36,368 nucleotides of DNA from Phenylobacterium parvum (GTDB lineage Bacteria; Pseudomonadota; Alphaproteobacteria; Caulobacterales; Caulobacteraceae): the NCBI GenBank assembly GCA_029977805.1, contig JAPOKE010000011.1, positions 1-36,368 on the forward strand. The letters run 5' to 3'. The notes beneath the pieces are model-generated. The model was not told the origin of the DNA. It worked only from the letters and a program-made list of their open reading frames with translations, and did no database searches. Positions within the stretch are counted from its first letter, which is position 1. The number at the start of each line of letters is the position of its first letter. The translations under genes were made by a program, and so were the position numbers. This document shows positions 8,637 to 15,838 of the stretch, one piece after another.

Positions 8637-8664
8637 GTCCTAGCAGGGTCGGTCGATCGGTCAA
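8637..8664 (-). promoter_or_regulatory. Caulobacter-type housekeeping promoter for metY
   Basis: On the minus strand TTGACCG (8658-8664) is followed by a 13-nt spacer and GCTAGGAC (8637-8644). This is close to the Caulobacter sigma-73 consensus TTGACGS-N10-14-GCTANAWC. The predicted start near 8630 leaves a leader of about 26 nt containing the Shine-Dalgarno sequence, too short for a known SAM riboswitch. Confidence 0.5.
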
Positions 8665-8721
8665 CCGGACGCCGCCTGCGGCGCACGGGCCGCCACCCTG
8701 CCGGCGACACTGCGTCCGCCC

Positions 8722-8760
8722 GGAAACGGATTCGAAACCGTGTTCGGCGTATCCGGTTCC
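8722..8760. promoter_or_regulatory. Inverted repeat between metY and the adhesin-E-like gene
   Basis: GGAAACGGAT (8722-8731) and ATCCGGTTCC (8751-8760) are inverted repeats matching at 9 of 10 positions, 19 nt apart. The left arm overlaps a second near-palindrome, CGGATTCGAAACCG (8727-8740). They sit in the divergent 170-bp region, 15 nt before the GTG of the rightward gene. A regulator-binding site or a leader hairpin are both possible. Confidence 0.35.
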
Positions 8761-8774
8761 CCGGGCGTCAACGC

Positions 8775-9188
8775 GTGAGGTCGACCTTGGCTTCTTCCTG
8801 CTTCTGCAAGTCCCGGGCCCTGTCCGGTGGGTTCTTCGCGGTCTTGGCCCTGCTCGTCGCCCTCCCGTCCCGGGCCGAGACCTGGATCCCGACCTCACGA
8901 TCGCCCTACGGAACCGCCTATGCGTTCGACGCCGACTCCCTGAAGCGGGAGGGCCAGAACGTCACGGCCTGGGTCCGGGGGACCTACACGACGGGCGGCT
9001 TCGAAAAGTCCCTGTCCCGGTACAACTGCAGCCGGAAGGCGGTGACCGCGCTTTCCTCCACGATCCATCGTGCGGACGGGAGCGTCGAGAACCGTTTCAC
9101 CTGGACCGGGAAGCAGCAGACCGAGATTCCGGTCCTGCCGGGGACCTATGCCGAGAAGACGATGAAGGCGATCTGCGCCCGTCGTTAG
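8775..9188 (+). CDS. Secreted surface-adhesin-E-like small protein
   Basis: The 137-residue product has a signal peptide: a basic start, a hydrophobic core (SGGFFAVLALLVALP) and a likely cut after SRA. The mature part (ETWIPTSRSPYGTAYAFDADSL...) has the layout of the surface-adhesin protein E domain: a Trp near the start, a tyrosine/aspartate-rich strand, a W-V-R strand, and a conserved Cys pair (YNCSRK and the terminal KAIC). Members are small extracytoplasmic proteins of poorly known function. GTG 8775 is the likely start; TTG 8787 is an alternative. The gene stands alone between metY and tRNA-Lys, divergent from metY. Confidence 0.6.
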   Translation: MRSTLASSCFCKSRALSGGFFAVLALLVALPSRAETWIPTSRSPYGTAYAFDADSLKREGQNVTAWVRGTYTTGGFEKSLSRYNCSRKAVTALSSTIHRADGSVENRFTWTGKQQTEIPVLPGTYAEKTMKAICARR

Positions 9189-9208
9189 GCCAGGGCCGCC
9201 ATGCCGCA

Positions 9209-9227
9209 GGCCCGCATTCAACGGGCC
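9209..9227 (+). terminator. Hairpin after the adhesin-E-like gene
   Basis: GGCCCG (9209-9214) and CGGGCC (9222-9227) form a perfect 6-bp stem with a 7-nt loop, 20 nt after the stop codon. No T-run follows, so it is at best a weak or Rho-assisted terminator or a 3' protective hairpin. Confidence 0.3.
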
Positions 9228-9276
9228 GGGACTCCGGGATCACTGTAACTCGTCCTGGGGTTGTCCACCCTTCCGT

Positions 9277-9292
9277 CGCCGGGCTTCCGGCG
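9277..9292 (-). terminator. Hairpin just 3' of tRNA-Lys
   Basis: CGCCGG and CCGGCG form a perfect 6-bp stem with a 4-nt loop, beginning 6 nt after the CCA end of tRNA-Lys on the minus strand. There is no U-tract. It may stop transcription or mark the pre-tRNA 3' end for trimming. Confidence 0.33.
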
Positions 9293-9298
9293 GGAAGA

Positions 9299-9374
<76 letters not shown>

Positions 9375-9414
9375 TTGCCGGACGGCGCCTTGCGGCCCCG
9401 GGGCGAGGGCGCGG

Positions 9415-9442
9415 AAAATACTGGAAACCGCGTCGAACGCAA
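9415..9442 (-). promoter_or_regulatory. Candidate tRNA-Lys promoter
   Basis: On the minus strand TTGCGT (9437-9442) and TATTTT (9415-9420) are 16 nt apart. The AT-rich -10 stands out in this GC-rich sequence. The start would be about 34 nt before the mature tRNA 5' end. It lies in the short spacer shared with the divergent Hpt gene. Confidence 0.42.
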
Positions 9443-9466
9443 GGGCGTGGAATGGGAGTGTCTTGG

Positions 9467-9787
9467 ATGAGTTCGACAGGGGATGCCGGACGGGTCGATT
9501 TCAGCTTCCTCGACCGGCTCGCGGCCGGGGACCAGGGCCTCATGCGGGAGGTCCTTGAGATCTTCCTCGAGGAGTCCGTCGGATGGCGGACGCGCCTTGG
9601 CGACGGACAGGGGCCGGAGGCCGCGGAGGTGATCCACACGCTCAAGGGTTCCGGCCGCGCCGTCGGCGCCCACGCCCTTGGCGATCTCTGCGAGGACTGG
9701 GAAATGGGCGAGTTCGAGGAGGTCTCCGGCATCCTCGGGGAACTGGATGCGGTGGAGGCCGAGATCCGGGCCTGGCTGGCGCGCTAG
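9467..9787 (+). CDS. Orphan histidine phosphotransfer (Hpt) protein
   Basis: The 106-residue protein is one Hpt four-helix domain. The phosphorylated His is at 57 in HTLKGSGRAVGA, matching the HxLKGSSxxxGA consensus. Hpt proteins carry phosphoryl groups between receiver domains in multistep phosphorelays; no kinase or receiver gene is in the window, so the partners are unknown. Caulobacter has a free Hpt protein (ShpA), and homology to it is possible but unproven. ATG 9467 is preferred because GGAG lies 8 nt before it; ATG 9452 is an in-frame alternative. Its TAG stop overlaps the opposite LysR stop within CTAG. Confidence 0.82.
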   Translation: MSSTGDAGRVDFSFLDRLAAGDQGLMREVLEIFLEESVGWRTRLGDGQGPEAAEVIHTLKGSGRAVGAHALGDLCEDWEMGEFEEVSGILGELDAVEAEIRAWLAR

Positions 9788-10740
9788 ATGCCCGCGCCGT
9801 TGTCGAGGGACCGCAGGGCCGCCTCGTGCGCCTCGGCCTCGGCGGTGATCCAGTTGATGAAGGCCTTGACCTGCGGCAGGCGTCCCTTGGCCTTGGGGTG
9901 GACCAGGTAGTAGGCGAAATCCACCGCGGTCGCGATCTGCAGGGGCGCGACCAGCCGGCCGGCGTCCAGGTCGTCCTGCGCCAGGGTGCGCTTGGCCAGG
10001 GCCACCCCGCGGCCGTTCACCGCCGCCTCGATGACCAGGCTGGACTGGTTGAAGCGTGGTCCCCGCGCGCCGTCGACGTCCCGGACCCCCCGCGCCGCCA
10101 GCCACATGGTCCAGTCGGGGCAGGAGTCATCCGGTTCGGGCGATCCGTCGTGCAGGAGGAGATGGTTGGCGAGGTCCTCGGGCCGGTCCAGCGGGTTGGC
10201 CGCATGGAGGTCCGGGCTCAGGACCGGGATCACCGTCTCGCCGATCAGCCGGCGCACCTCCATGCCGGGATATCGGCCCGCCCCGTAGCGCAGGGCGATG
10301 TCCACCTCGCCGGCGGTGAGGTCCACGAGGTCCAGGCCCGCGGAGAGCCAGACGTCCACCTGGGGATGGGCGGCCTCGAAGCGTCCCAGGCGGGGGACCA
10401 GCCACTTGGCGGCGAAGGACGGTGCGGCCGTCAGCGTCAGGCGCCGGCCGTCGACGGCGGCGGTCAGGAGCGAGGCCGCCTCGGCGAGCCGGTCGAAGGC
10501 CTCGCGCAGGGCGGGCAGGGCGGTCTGGGCGGCGTCGGTGAGAAGGAGCCCCTTTGGCGTCCGCCGGAACAGGGGCGCGCCGACATAGTCCTCGAGGTTC
10601 TGGATCTGCTGGGAGACCGCGCCCGGCGTGACGGAGAGTTCGTCGGCCGCCCGCGAGAAGTTGAGGTGCCGCGCCGCGGCCTCGAAGGCGCGCAGGGCGT
10701 TGAGGGGCGGCAGCCTGCGGCGGTCTTGCGGACGCTTCAC
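9784..10740 (-). CDS. LysR-type regulator, GcvA-like
   Basis: The 318-residue protein starts with a winged helix-turn-helix (about 12-70). The LPPLNALRAFEAAARHLNFSRAA and PGAVSQQIQNLE blocks are typical of the GcvA-like branch of LTTRs. A two-lobe periplasmic-binding-like effector domain follows (about 95-300). The start is GTG 10740. It is divergent from the cobA-cys operon across 157 bp, the usual position of an LTTR relative to its target, so regulation of the sulfur operon is a reasonable guess. The branch is not CysB-like, however, and no clear T-N11-A palindrome was singled out. The stop overlaps the convergent Hpt stop. Confidence 0.88.
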   Translation of the reverse strand: MKRPQDRRRLPPLNALRAFEAAARHLNFSRAADELSVTPGAVSQQIQNLEDYVGAPLFRRTPKGLLLTDAAQTALPALREAFDRLAEAASLLTAAVDGRRLTLTAAPSFAAKWLVPRLGRFEAAHPQVDVWLSAGLDLVDLTAGEVDIALRYGAGRYPGMEVRRLIGETVIPVLSPDLHAANPLDRPEDLANHLLLHDGSPEPDDSCPDWTMWLAARGVRDVDGARGPRFNQSSLVIEAAVNGRGVALAKRTLAQDDLDAGRLVAPLQIATAVDFAYYLVHPKAKGRLPQVKAFINWITAEAEAHEAALRSLDNGAGI

Positions 10741-10897
10741 GAGATTTCCTGAACGCTGGGGCAGAAGTCCTTGTCTTGCGAATTGAGCCCTGCGCCGTCA
10801 GTTTGCAACCCTTCGGCCGTCCGCCTGCACCAGTGGCGGAGACGGGCCGCGTGTCTTTCCGGGGCCCGGGCTCCGTTTCGAGGGGTGATCTTCCAGG

Positions 10898-11752
10898 ATG
10901 TCAGGCCGCAAGGGCGCACCCCCGCGCAGGAACCTCGTCGTTGTCGAAGGGCGTGGCGCAGGACGCAGGCGCGCCGGCGGGGCGCCGGGGCGTGTCTGGC
11001 TCGTGGGCGCCGGCCCCGGGGATCCTGACCTCATGACCGTGCGCGCCGTCCGGGTGCTCGGCTGCGCCGATGTCGTCGTGCACGACGGCCTGGTGCCGGA
11101 CGCCATTCTCGACCTCGCCCCCGCCGGCGCCCGCCGGATCTCGGTGGCCAAGCGCAAGTCCCGGCACACCTACGCCCAGGAAGAGATCAACCGCCTGCTG
11201 GTCGGCCTGGCCCTCGAGGGCCTGTCGGTGGTGCGCCTGAAGGGAGGGGATCCCTTCATCTTCGGGCGGGGCGGAGAGGAGCTGGAAGCCTGCCGCGAGG
11301 CCGGCATTTCCTGCGAGGTTGTTCCGGGCGTGACCGCGGCCCTCGCCGCCAGCGCCAGCGCCGGGGCGCCCCTGACCCATCGGCAGGTCGCCCAGGCCGT
11401 CACCTTCGTGACGGGCCACGCCGCCGGCGAGGGCGAACCCGACCTCGACTGGGCGGCCCTGGCCCGTCCCAACCACACGGTGGTCGTCTACATGGGGGCG
11501 AGCACCGCCGGGCGGATCGCTTCGCGCCTCGTCGCGGCGGGCAGGGCGCCCTCGACCCCGGCCCTCGTGGGCTTCCGGGCCAGCCGCCCGGATGAACTGC
11601 GGGTGACCACCCGCCTTGCCGATCTCGCCGCCGCCGCGGCCGTCGACGCGGGTCCGGCCCTGCTTGTCATCGGCGAGGCCATGGAGTCCGCCCTCGCCAG
11701 CGTGCCCGAGGCCCCCGTGATCCAGCCGATCGCCCGGGAGGAACGCGCATGA
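10898..11752 (+). CDS. cobA: Uroporphyrinogen-III C-methyltransferase (siroheme branch)
   Basis: The 284-residue SAM-dependent enzyme methylates uroporphyrinogen III at C-2 and C-7 to give precorrin-2, the precursor of the siroheme needed by CysI. Family motifs are VWLVGAGPGDPDLMTVRA near 33-50, RLKGGDPFIFGRGGEE (the SAM-loop region) and the later TFVTGHAAG. The CysG dehydrogenase/chelatase half is not fused. The first 31 residues are an arginine/glycine-rich extension not usual in the family, so a later start is possible, though ATG 10898 follows a plausible AGG-rich site. The stop overlaps the next ATG by 4 nt. Confidence 0.92.
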   Translation: MSGRKGAPPRRNLVVVEGRGAGRRRAGGAPGRVWLVGAGPGDPDLMTVRAVRVLGCADVVVHDGLVPDAILDLAPAGARRISVAKRKSRHTYAQEEINRLLVGLALEGLSVVRLKGGDPFIFGRGGEELEACREAGISCEVVPGVTAALAASASAGAPLTHRQVAQAVTFVTGHAAGEGEPDLDWAALARPNHTVVVYMGASTAGRIASRLVAAGRAPSTPALVGFRASRPDELRVTTRLADLAAAAAVDAGPALLVIGEAMESALASVPEAPVIQPIAREERA

Positions 11753-12108
11753 GGGCCCTGACCGCCAACCGGCTGAGCGATGGGGAGGTCGTCTTCTGGC
11801 GCGCCGGCGCCTGGGTCGAGCGCCTCTCCGACGCCGAGATTTTCTCCGAGGAAGCCCCCGCCGCCGAGGCCGAGGCCGCCGCCCGCGCCCAGCCGACCGT
11901 GGTGATCGACCCCTACCTCATCGACCTCGTGGAGAGCGCCGGCTTCTGGGCGCCCGTGAGCTATCGCGAACGCATCCGGGCCCTGGGCCCGTCCAACCAC
12001 GAGCACCATGGCAAGCAGGCCGAGGGGGGCGGGGCCGTCGAGGCCCTCCGCCAGGCCCACGGCGCCGCCCGGTCCTCGGGCCGCGTCAACCTGATCCGCC
12101 GAAAGTAG
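11749..12108 (+). CDS. DUF2849 protein of the sulfite-reduction operon
   Basis: This small 119-residue protein starts at an ATGA overlap with cobA and ends 8 bp before cysI. It matches the DUF2849 family, which is found almost only beside cysI in alphaproteobacteria. The visible parts are an N-terminal domain (ALTANRLSDGEVVFWRAGAWVERLSDAEIF), an Ala/Glu-rich middle, and a C-terminal YLIDLVESAGFWAPVSYRERIRALGPSN block. There are no cysteines, so it does not itself bind an Fe-S cluster. The position points to an accessory role for sulfite reductase or siroheme delivery; the function is not established. Confidence 0.8.
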   Translation: MRALTANRLSDGEVVFWRAGAWVERLSDAEIFSEEAPAAEAEAAARAQPTVVIDPYLIDLVESAGFWAPVSYRERIRALGPSNHEHHGKQAEGGGAVEALRQAHGAARSSGRVNLIRRK

Positions 12109-12116
12109 GAGGCCAA

Positions 12117-13769
12117 ATGTACCGCTACGACGCCGTCGACCGCGCGGTCCTGGCCGACCGCACCGCAGAGTTCCGGGACCAGGTGCGCCGCCGCCTGGCC
12201 GGGGAACTGACGGAGGACCAGTTCAAGCCCCTGCGCCTCATGAACGGCCTCTACCTCCAGCTGCACGCCTACATGCTGCGGGTCGCCGTTCCCTACGGCT
12301 CGCTCAGCCCCGTGCAGATGCGGGGGCTTGCCGATATCGCCCGCCGCTTCGACCGCGGCTACGGCCATTTCACGACGCGGACCAACATCCAGTTCAACTG
12401 GATCCGTCTGGCCGAGGCCCCGGACATCCTGGACGCCCTCGCCGCCGTCGACCTGCACGCCATCCAGACCAGCGGCAACTGCATCCGCAACGTCACCGCC
12501 GACCCCTACGCCGGGGCTGCGGCGGACGAGCTGGAGGACCCGCGGGTCTGGTGCGAGGCGATCCGGCAGTGGTCCAGCCTGCACCCCGAGTTCTCCTTCC
12601 TGCCGCGGAAGTTCAAGATCGCGGTGACCGCCTCTCCGCATGACCGGACGGCGGCCCGGGTCCACGACATCGGCCTGCTCCTGCGGCGGGGCCGTGACGG
12701 CGGGACGGGGTTCGAGGTCATCGTCGGCGGCGGCATGGGCCGCACACCGCACGTGGGGCCGACCATCCGTTCCTACCTGCCGGCGGAACGGCTGTTCTCC
12801 TACCTGGAGGCGATCCTGCGGGTCTACAACCGCCACGGACGCCGGGACAACATCTACAAGGCGCGGATCAAGATCCTCGTCTCCGCCCTGGGCGCCGAGG
12901 CCTTCGCCCGCGAGGTGGAGGCCGAGTGGGAGAAGATCGGGACGGAGGGCGACGTGCCCGCCGCCGAGATCGAGCGCATCCGCGCGGCCTTCACCAATCC
13001 CGATTTCCTGGCCGATCCTTCCACCGGCGACTTCGAGGCGCGCCGGGCCGCAGAGCCCGCCTTCGCGCGCTTCGTCCGCAACAACCTGAAGGCCCATGTC
13101 CGGCCGGGCTATGGCATCGTCGACATCTCCCTGAAGGGCATCGGCGAAACCCCGGGGGACATCTCGGCCGACCAGATGGACGTGGTCGCCGACCTGGCGG
13201 AGCGGTTCGGACAGGGCGACATCCGCGCCACCCACGAGCAGAACCTCGTCCTGCCGCATGTCCGGCTGGAGCATGTCCACGAGGTCTGGAAGGCCCTCGA
13301 CGCCGCCGGCCTTGCGACCCCGAACATCAATCTCATCAGCGACATCATCGCCTGTCCGGGCCTCGACTACTGCGCCCTCGCCAACGCCCGGGCCATCTGC
13401 GTCGCCCAGGACATCGCCCGGCGGTTCGAGGCGCCGGAGAAGGCCGAGGCGATCGGCGAGCTGAAGATCAAGATCTCGGGCTGCATCAACGCCTGCGGCC
13501 ACCACCACGTGGGTCACATCGGCATCCTCGGCGTCGACAAGAAGGGCGAGGAATTCTACCAGCTCACCCTCGGCGGCTCCGGGGCGGAGGACGCGGCGGT
13601 GGGCAAGATCCTCGGCCCGGCCCTTCCCATCGACCGGGTGACCGACGCCGTCGACGCCATCGTCGGGGCCTACCTGCGCGAGCGCAGGGACGGCGAGCGC
13701 TTCCTCGACACCCTGCGCCGCACCGGCGACGCCCCGTTCAAGGAGGCCGTCTATGCCGACGCTCATTAA
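12117..13769 (+). CDS. cysI: Ferredoxin-type sulfite reductase hemoprotein
   Basis: The 550-residue siroheme/4Fe-4S reductase converts sulfite to sulfide by six-electron reduction. Cluster/siroheme ligands are Cys413 and Cys419 (CPGLDYC) and Cys456 and Cys460 (CINAC), followed by GHHHVGHIG. Two ferredoxin-like half domains and two NiR/SiR repeats are visible, for example the RTNIQFNWI and THEQNLVLP blocks. A strong Shine-Dalgarno sequence (AGGAGG, 12107-12112) precedes ATG 12117. No cysJ flavoprotein is present, so electrons probably come from ferredoxin via the fpr gene of the same operon. A nitrite-reducing role is possible but less likely given cysH. Confidence 0.94.
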   Translation: MYRYDAVDRAVLADRTAEFRDQVRRRLAGELTEDQFKPLRLMNGLYLQLHAYMLRVAVPYGSLSPVQMRGLADIARRFDRGYGHFTTRTNIQFNWIRLAEAPDILDALAAVDLHAIQTSGNCIRNVTADPYAGAAADELEDPRVWCEAIRQWSSLHPEFSFLPRKFKIAVTASPHDRTAARVHDIGLLLRRGRDGGTGFEVIVGGGMGRTPHVGPTIRSYLPAERLFSYLEAILRVYNRHGRRDNIYKARIKILVSALGAEAFAREVEAEWEKIGTEGDVPAAEIERIRAAFTNPDFLADPSTGDFEARRAAEPAFARFVRNNLKAHVRPGYGIVDISLKGIGETPGDISADQMDVVADLAERFGQGDIRATHEQNLVLPHVRLEHVHEVWKALDAAGLATPNINLISDIIACPGLDYCALANARAICVAQDIARRFEAPEKAEAIGELKIKISGCINACGHHHVGHIGILGVDKKGEEFYQLTLGGSGAEDAAVGKILGPALPIDRVTDAVDAIVGAYLRERRDGERFLDTLRRTGDAPFKEAVYADAH

Positions 13770-14259
13770 GGCGGACGCCGGCGGGTTCGTGACGGTGGAA
13801 GACACCTTCACGGTCCTGGAGGATGACGCCCCCGATCCGGGCGGCGACGTCATCGTCAGCCTCGCGCGCTTCCTCTCCGGGGACGGGGACCTGGCTGCAG
13901 GCCGGAGCGGCCGCCTGGGCGTGCGCCTGGCGCCCGAGGATGACGTCGAGGCGCTGGAAGGTCGGCTCGAGGGGGTCTCCACCGTCGCCGTGGAGTTCCC
14001 CAAGTTCCGGGACGGCCGCGGCTTCACGGCCGCGCGGCTGCTTCGCACCCGGCTGGGCTTCAGGGGCGAGGTCCGCGCCGTCGGCGACGTCCTGCGGGAC
14101 CAGGCGGGCTTCATGGTCCGGTGCGGCTTCGACGCCTTCATCCCCGCGGACGGGGCGGGTCCCGCCGAGTGGGCCGAGGCGGCCGGACGCCACCGGCATG
14201 TCTACCAGAGGGCTGCCGACGGTCGCGCGCCGGCCTTCGCCGAGCGGCAGGGGGGCTGA
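13753..14259 (+). CDS. DUF934 protein of the sulfite-reduction operon
   Basis: The 168-residue protein belongs to the DUF934 family (oxidoreductase-probably-involved-in-sulfite-reduction, COG3749). The hallmark blocks are VAVEFPKFRDGRGFTAARLL and GDVLRDQAGFMVRCGFDAF. It begins 17 nt inside the end of cysI in another frame; a perfect Shine-Dalgarno sequence (AAGGAGG) inside cysI lies 6 nt before ATG 13753. This coupling suggests a fixed stoichiometry with CysI. Only one cysteine is visible (about 117), so a cluster is unlikely. The biochemical role is unknown; it is thought to assist sulfite reduction. Confidence 0.83.
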   Translation: MPTLIKADAGGFVTVEDTFTVLEDDAPDPGGDVIVSLARFLSGDGDLAAGRSGRLGVRLAPEDDVEALEGRLEGVSTVAVEFPKFRDGRGFTAARLLRTRLGFRGEVRAVGDVLRDQAGFMVRCGFDAFIPADGAGPAEWAEAAGRHRHVYQRAADGRAPAFAERQGG

Positions 14260-14261
14260 GC

Positions 14262-14999
14262 ATGGCCTACGATCCCGCGGAACTTCCCGGGCTCGAGGCC
14301 CGGCTGGACGCCGAGCTGAGGCGGGCCGAGCCCGAGGCCATCCTCGCTAAGGCCATCGAGGTCTTCCCTGACAGCCTGGCCCTTGTGTCGTCCTTCGGCG
14401 CAGAGTCCGCCGTGCTGCTGCACATGGTCGCCCAGATCCGCCCGGACCTGCCGGTCCTGTTCCTGGACACCGGCATGCTCTTCGCCCAGACCCTGGACTA
14501 CCGGCGCGCCCTGTCCGCCCGACTTGGCCTGACGGGGGTGCGGGACCTTCGCCCGGCCTTCGCCGACCTGGCGACCGCCGACCCGCGAAGCGATCTCTGG
14601 AAGACCGACACGGACGGCTGCTGCGAGGTCCGCAAGGTCCTGCCGCTGGAGCGCGGGCTTGAGGGCTTCGAGGCCTGGATCACGGGCCGCAAGCGCTTCC
14701 ACGGCGGCGATCGCCTCGCCCTGCCGGTGGTCGAGAGCGCCGAGGGCCGGATCAAGTTCAACCCCCTCGCCAACTGGGACAAGGCCGCCCTGGACGCCTA
14801 CATGGACCGTCACGGCCTGCCGGCGCACCCGCTCGTCGAGCACGGCTATCCGTCCCTGGGATGCTGGCCCTGCACCCAGCCCGTCGAGGAGGGCCAGGAC
14901 GTCCGGGCCGGCCGCTGGGCGGGTTCCGAAAAGACCGAATGCGGGATACACGTCGCGCGCACGCCGGGGGCGGTGAACGACCTCGGCGGCGACATCTGA
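14262..14999 (+). CDS. cysH: Adenylylsulfate (APS/PAPS) reductase
   Basis: The 245-residue protein reduces APS (or PAPS) to sulfite with thioredoxin. It has the nucleotide-binding SSFGAESAVLLHM loop (43-55), the 4Fe-4S cysteines CC (120-121) and CxxC (201-204), and the catalytic Cys227 in KTECGIH. The two Cys pairs place it in the Fe-S bacterial group that usually prefers APS, unlike the cluster-free E. coli enzyme. The open frame extends upstream, but ATG 14262 lies 2 nt after the DUF934 stop and gives the family-like start. No ATP-sulfurylase gene is in the window. Confidence 0.93.
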   Translation: MAYDPAELPGLEARLDAELRRAEPEAILAKAIEVFPDSLALVSSFGAESAVLLHMVAQIRPDLPVLFLDTGMLFAQTLDYRRALSARLGLTGVRDLRPAFADLATADPRSDLWKTDTDGCCEVRKVLPLERGLEGFEAWITGRKRFHGGDRLALPVVESAEGRIKFNPLANWDKAALDAYMDRHGLPAHPLVEHGYPSLGCWPCTQPVEEGQDVRAGRWAGSEKTECGIHVARTPGAVNDLGGDI

Positions 15000-15024
15000 C
15001 CGCGCTCCTTCCTGGACCTTGCAA

Positions 15025-15831
15025 GTGACCGAAGCCGCCGCCGCGCCCGCCAAGAAGTCGGGCGCCTTCGCCGAAGAGACCGTGACCTGGGTCCGCCACT
15101 GGACCGACAGGCTGTTCTCGTTCCGCACCACCCGGGACCCCGGATTCCGCTTCCAGAGCGGCCAGTTCGTCATGGTGGGCCTGATGGTGGAGGGCAAGCC
15201 CCTGGTCCGGGCCTACTCCATCGCCAGTCCCTCCTGGCACGAGGAGCTGGAGTTCTACTCGATCAAGGCTCCCAACGGCCCGCTGACCTCGCGGCTCTGC
15301 GACATCGAGGTGGGGCAGACCGTCCTGATCGGCCGCAAGCCGACCGGCACCCTGGTGCTGGACGGCCTCAAGCCCGGCCGTCGCCTCTACATGCTGGGAA
15401 CGGGCACAGGCCTTGCGCCCTGGCTGTCCCTGGCCCGCGACCCCGATGTCTACGACCGCTTCGAGACGGTGGTCGTCACCCATACCGTCCGGCAGGTGGC
15501 CGACCTCAACTACCGTGAACTCTTCGAGCGTGAGCTTCCCGCCGACGAGATCCTCGGCGAACTGATCGCGCCCAGGCTGAAGTACTATCCCACCGTCACG
15601 CGCGAGGCGTTCCCGACGCGCGGGCGGATCACGGACCTGATCGCTTCCGGCCAGATGTGCCGCGACCTCGGCCTTCCGGACCTGGATCCCGCGGTGGACC
15701 GGCTGATGCTTTGCGGCGGGCCGTCGGTGCTCGCCGACCTGAAGCCCCTGCTTGAGACCCGGGGGTTCGTGGAAGGCTCCCTGGCCCAGCCCGGCGACTA
15801 TGTCCTCGAGCGGGCCTTCGTGGAGAGCTGA
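15025..15831 (+). CDS. fpr: Ferredoxin-NADP+ reductase
   Basis: The 268-residue flavoprotein has an FAD-binding barrel with RAYSIASPSW (near 63-72) and an NADPH-binding domain with LGTGTGLAPWLSLARDP. It ends in FVES-type residues after a YVLERAF strand, as in bacterial FNRs. It passes electrons between NADPH and ferredoxin; located 25 bp after cysH, it is the likely electron source for CysI. GTG 15025 gives the family-like start MTEAAAAPAKK; TTG 15019, two codons earlier, is possible. Neither has a clear Shine-Dalgarno sequence. The stop is 7 bp from the convergent 3D-domain gene. Confidence 0.92.
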   Translation: MTEAAAAPAKKSGAFAEETVTWVRHWTDRLFSFRTTRDPGFRFQSGQFVMVGLMVEGKPLVRAYSIASPSWHEELEFYSIKAPNGPLTSRLCDIEVGQTVLIGRKPTGTLVLDGLKPGRRLYMLGTGTGLAPWLSLARDPDVYDRFETVVVTHTVRQVADLNYRELFERELPADEILGELIAPRLKYYPTVTREAFPTRGRITDLIASGQMCRDLGLPDLDPAVDRLMLCGGPSVLADLKPLLETRGFVEGSLAQPGDYVLERAFVES

Positions 15832-15838
15832 CCCCCGG

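Noticed and set aside
8605-8760. SAM- or SAH-responsive riboswitch before metY
   Set aside because: I searched the leader by eye for SAM-II and SAH-type cores and saw none; the likely promoter leaves only about 26 nt of leader.
11961-14141. Long minus-strand frame opposite cysI
   Set aside because: A shadow of cysI and its neighbours; no recognisable motifs and no ribosome-binding site.
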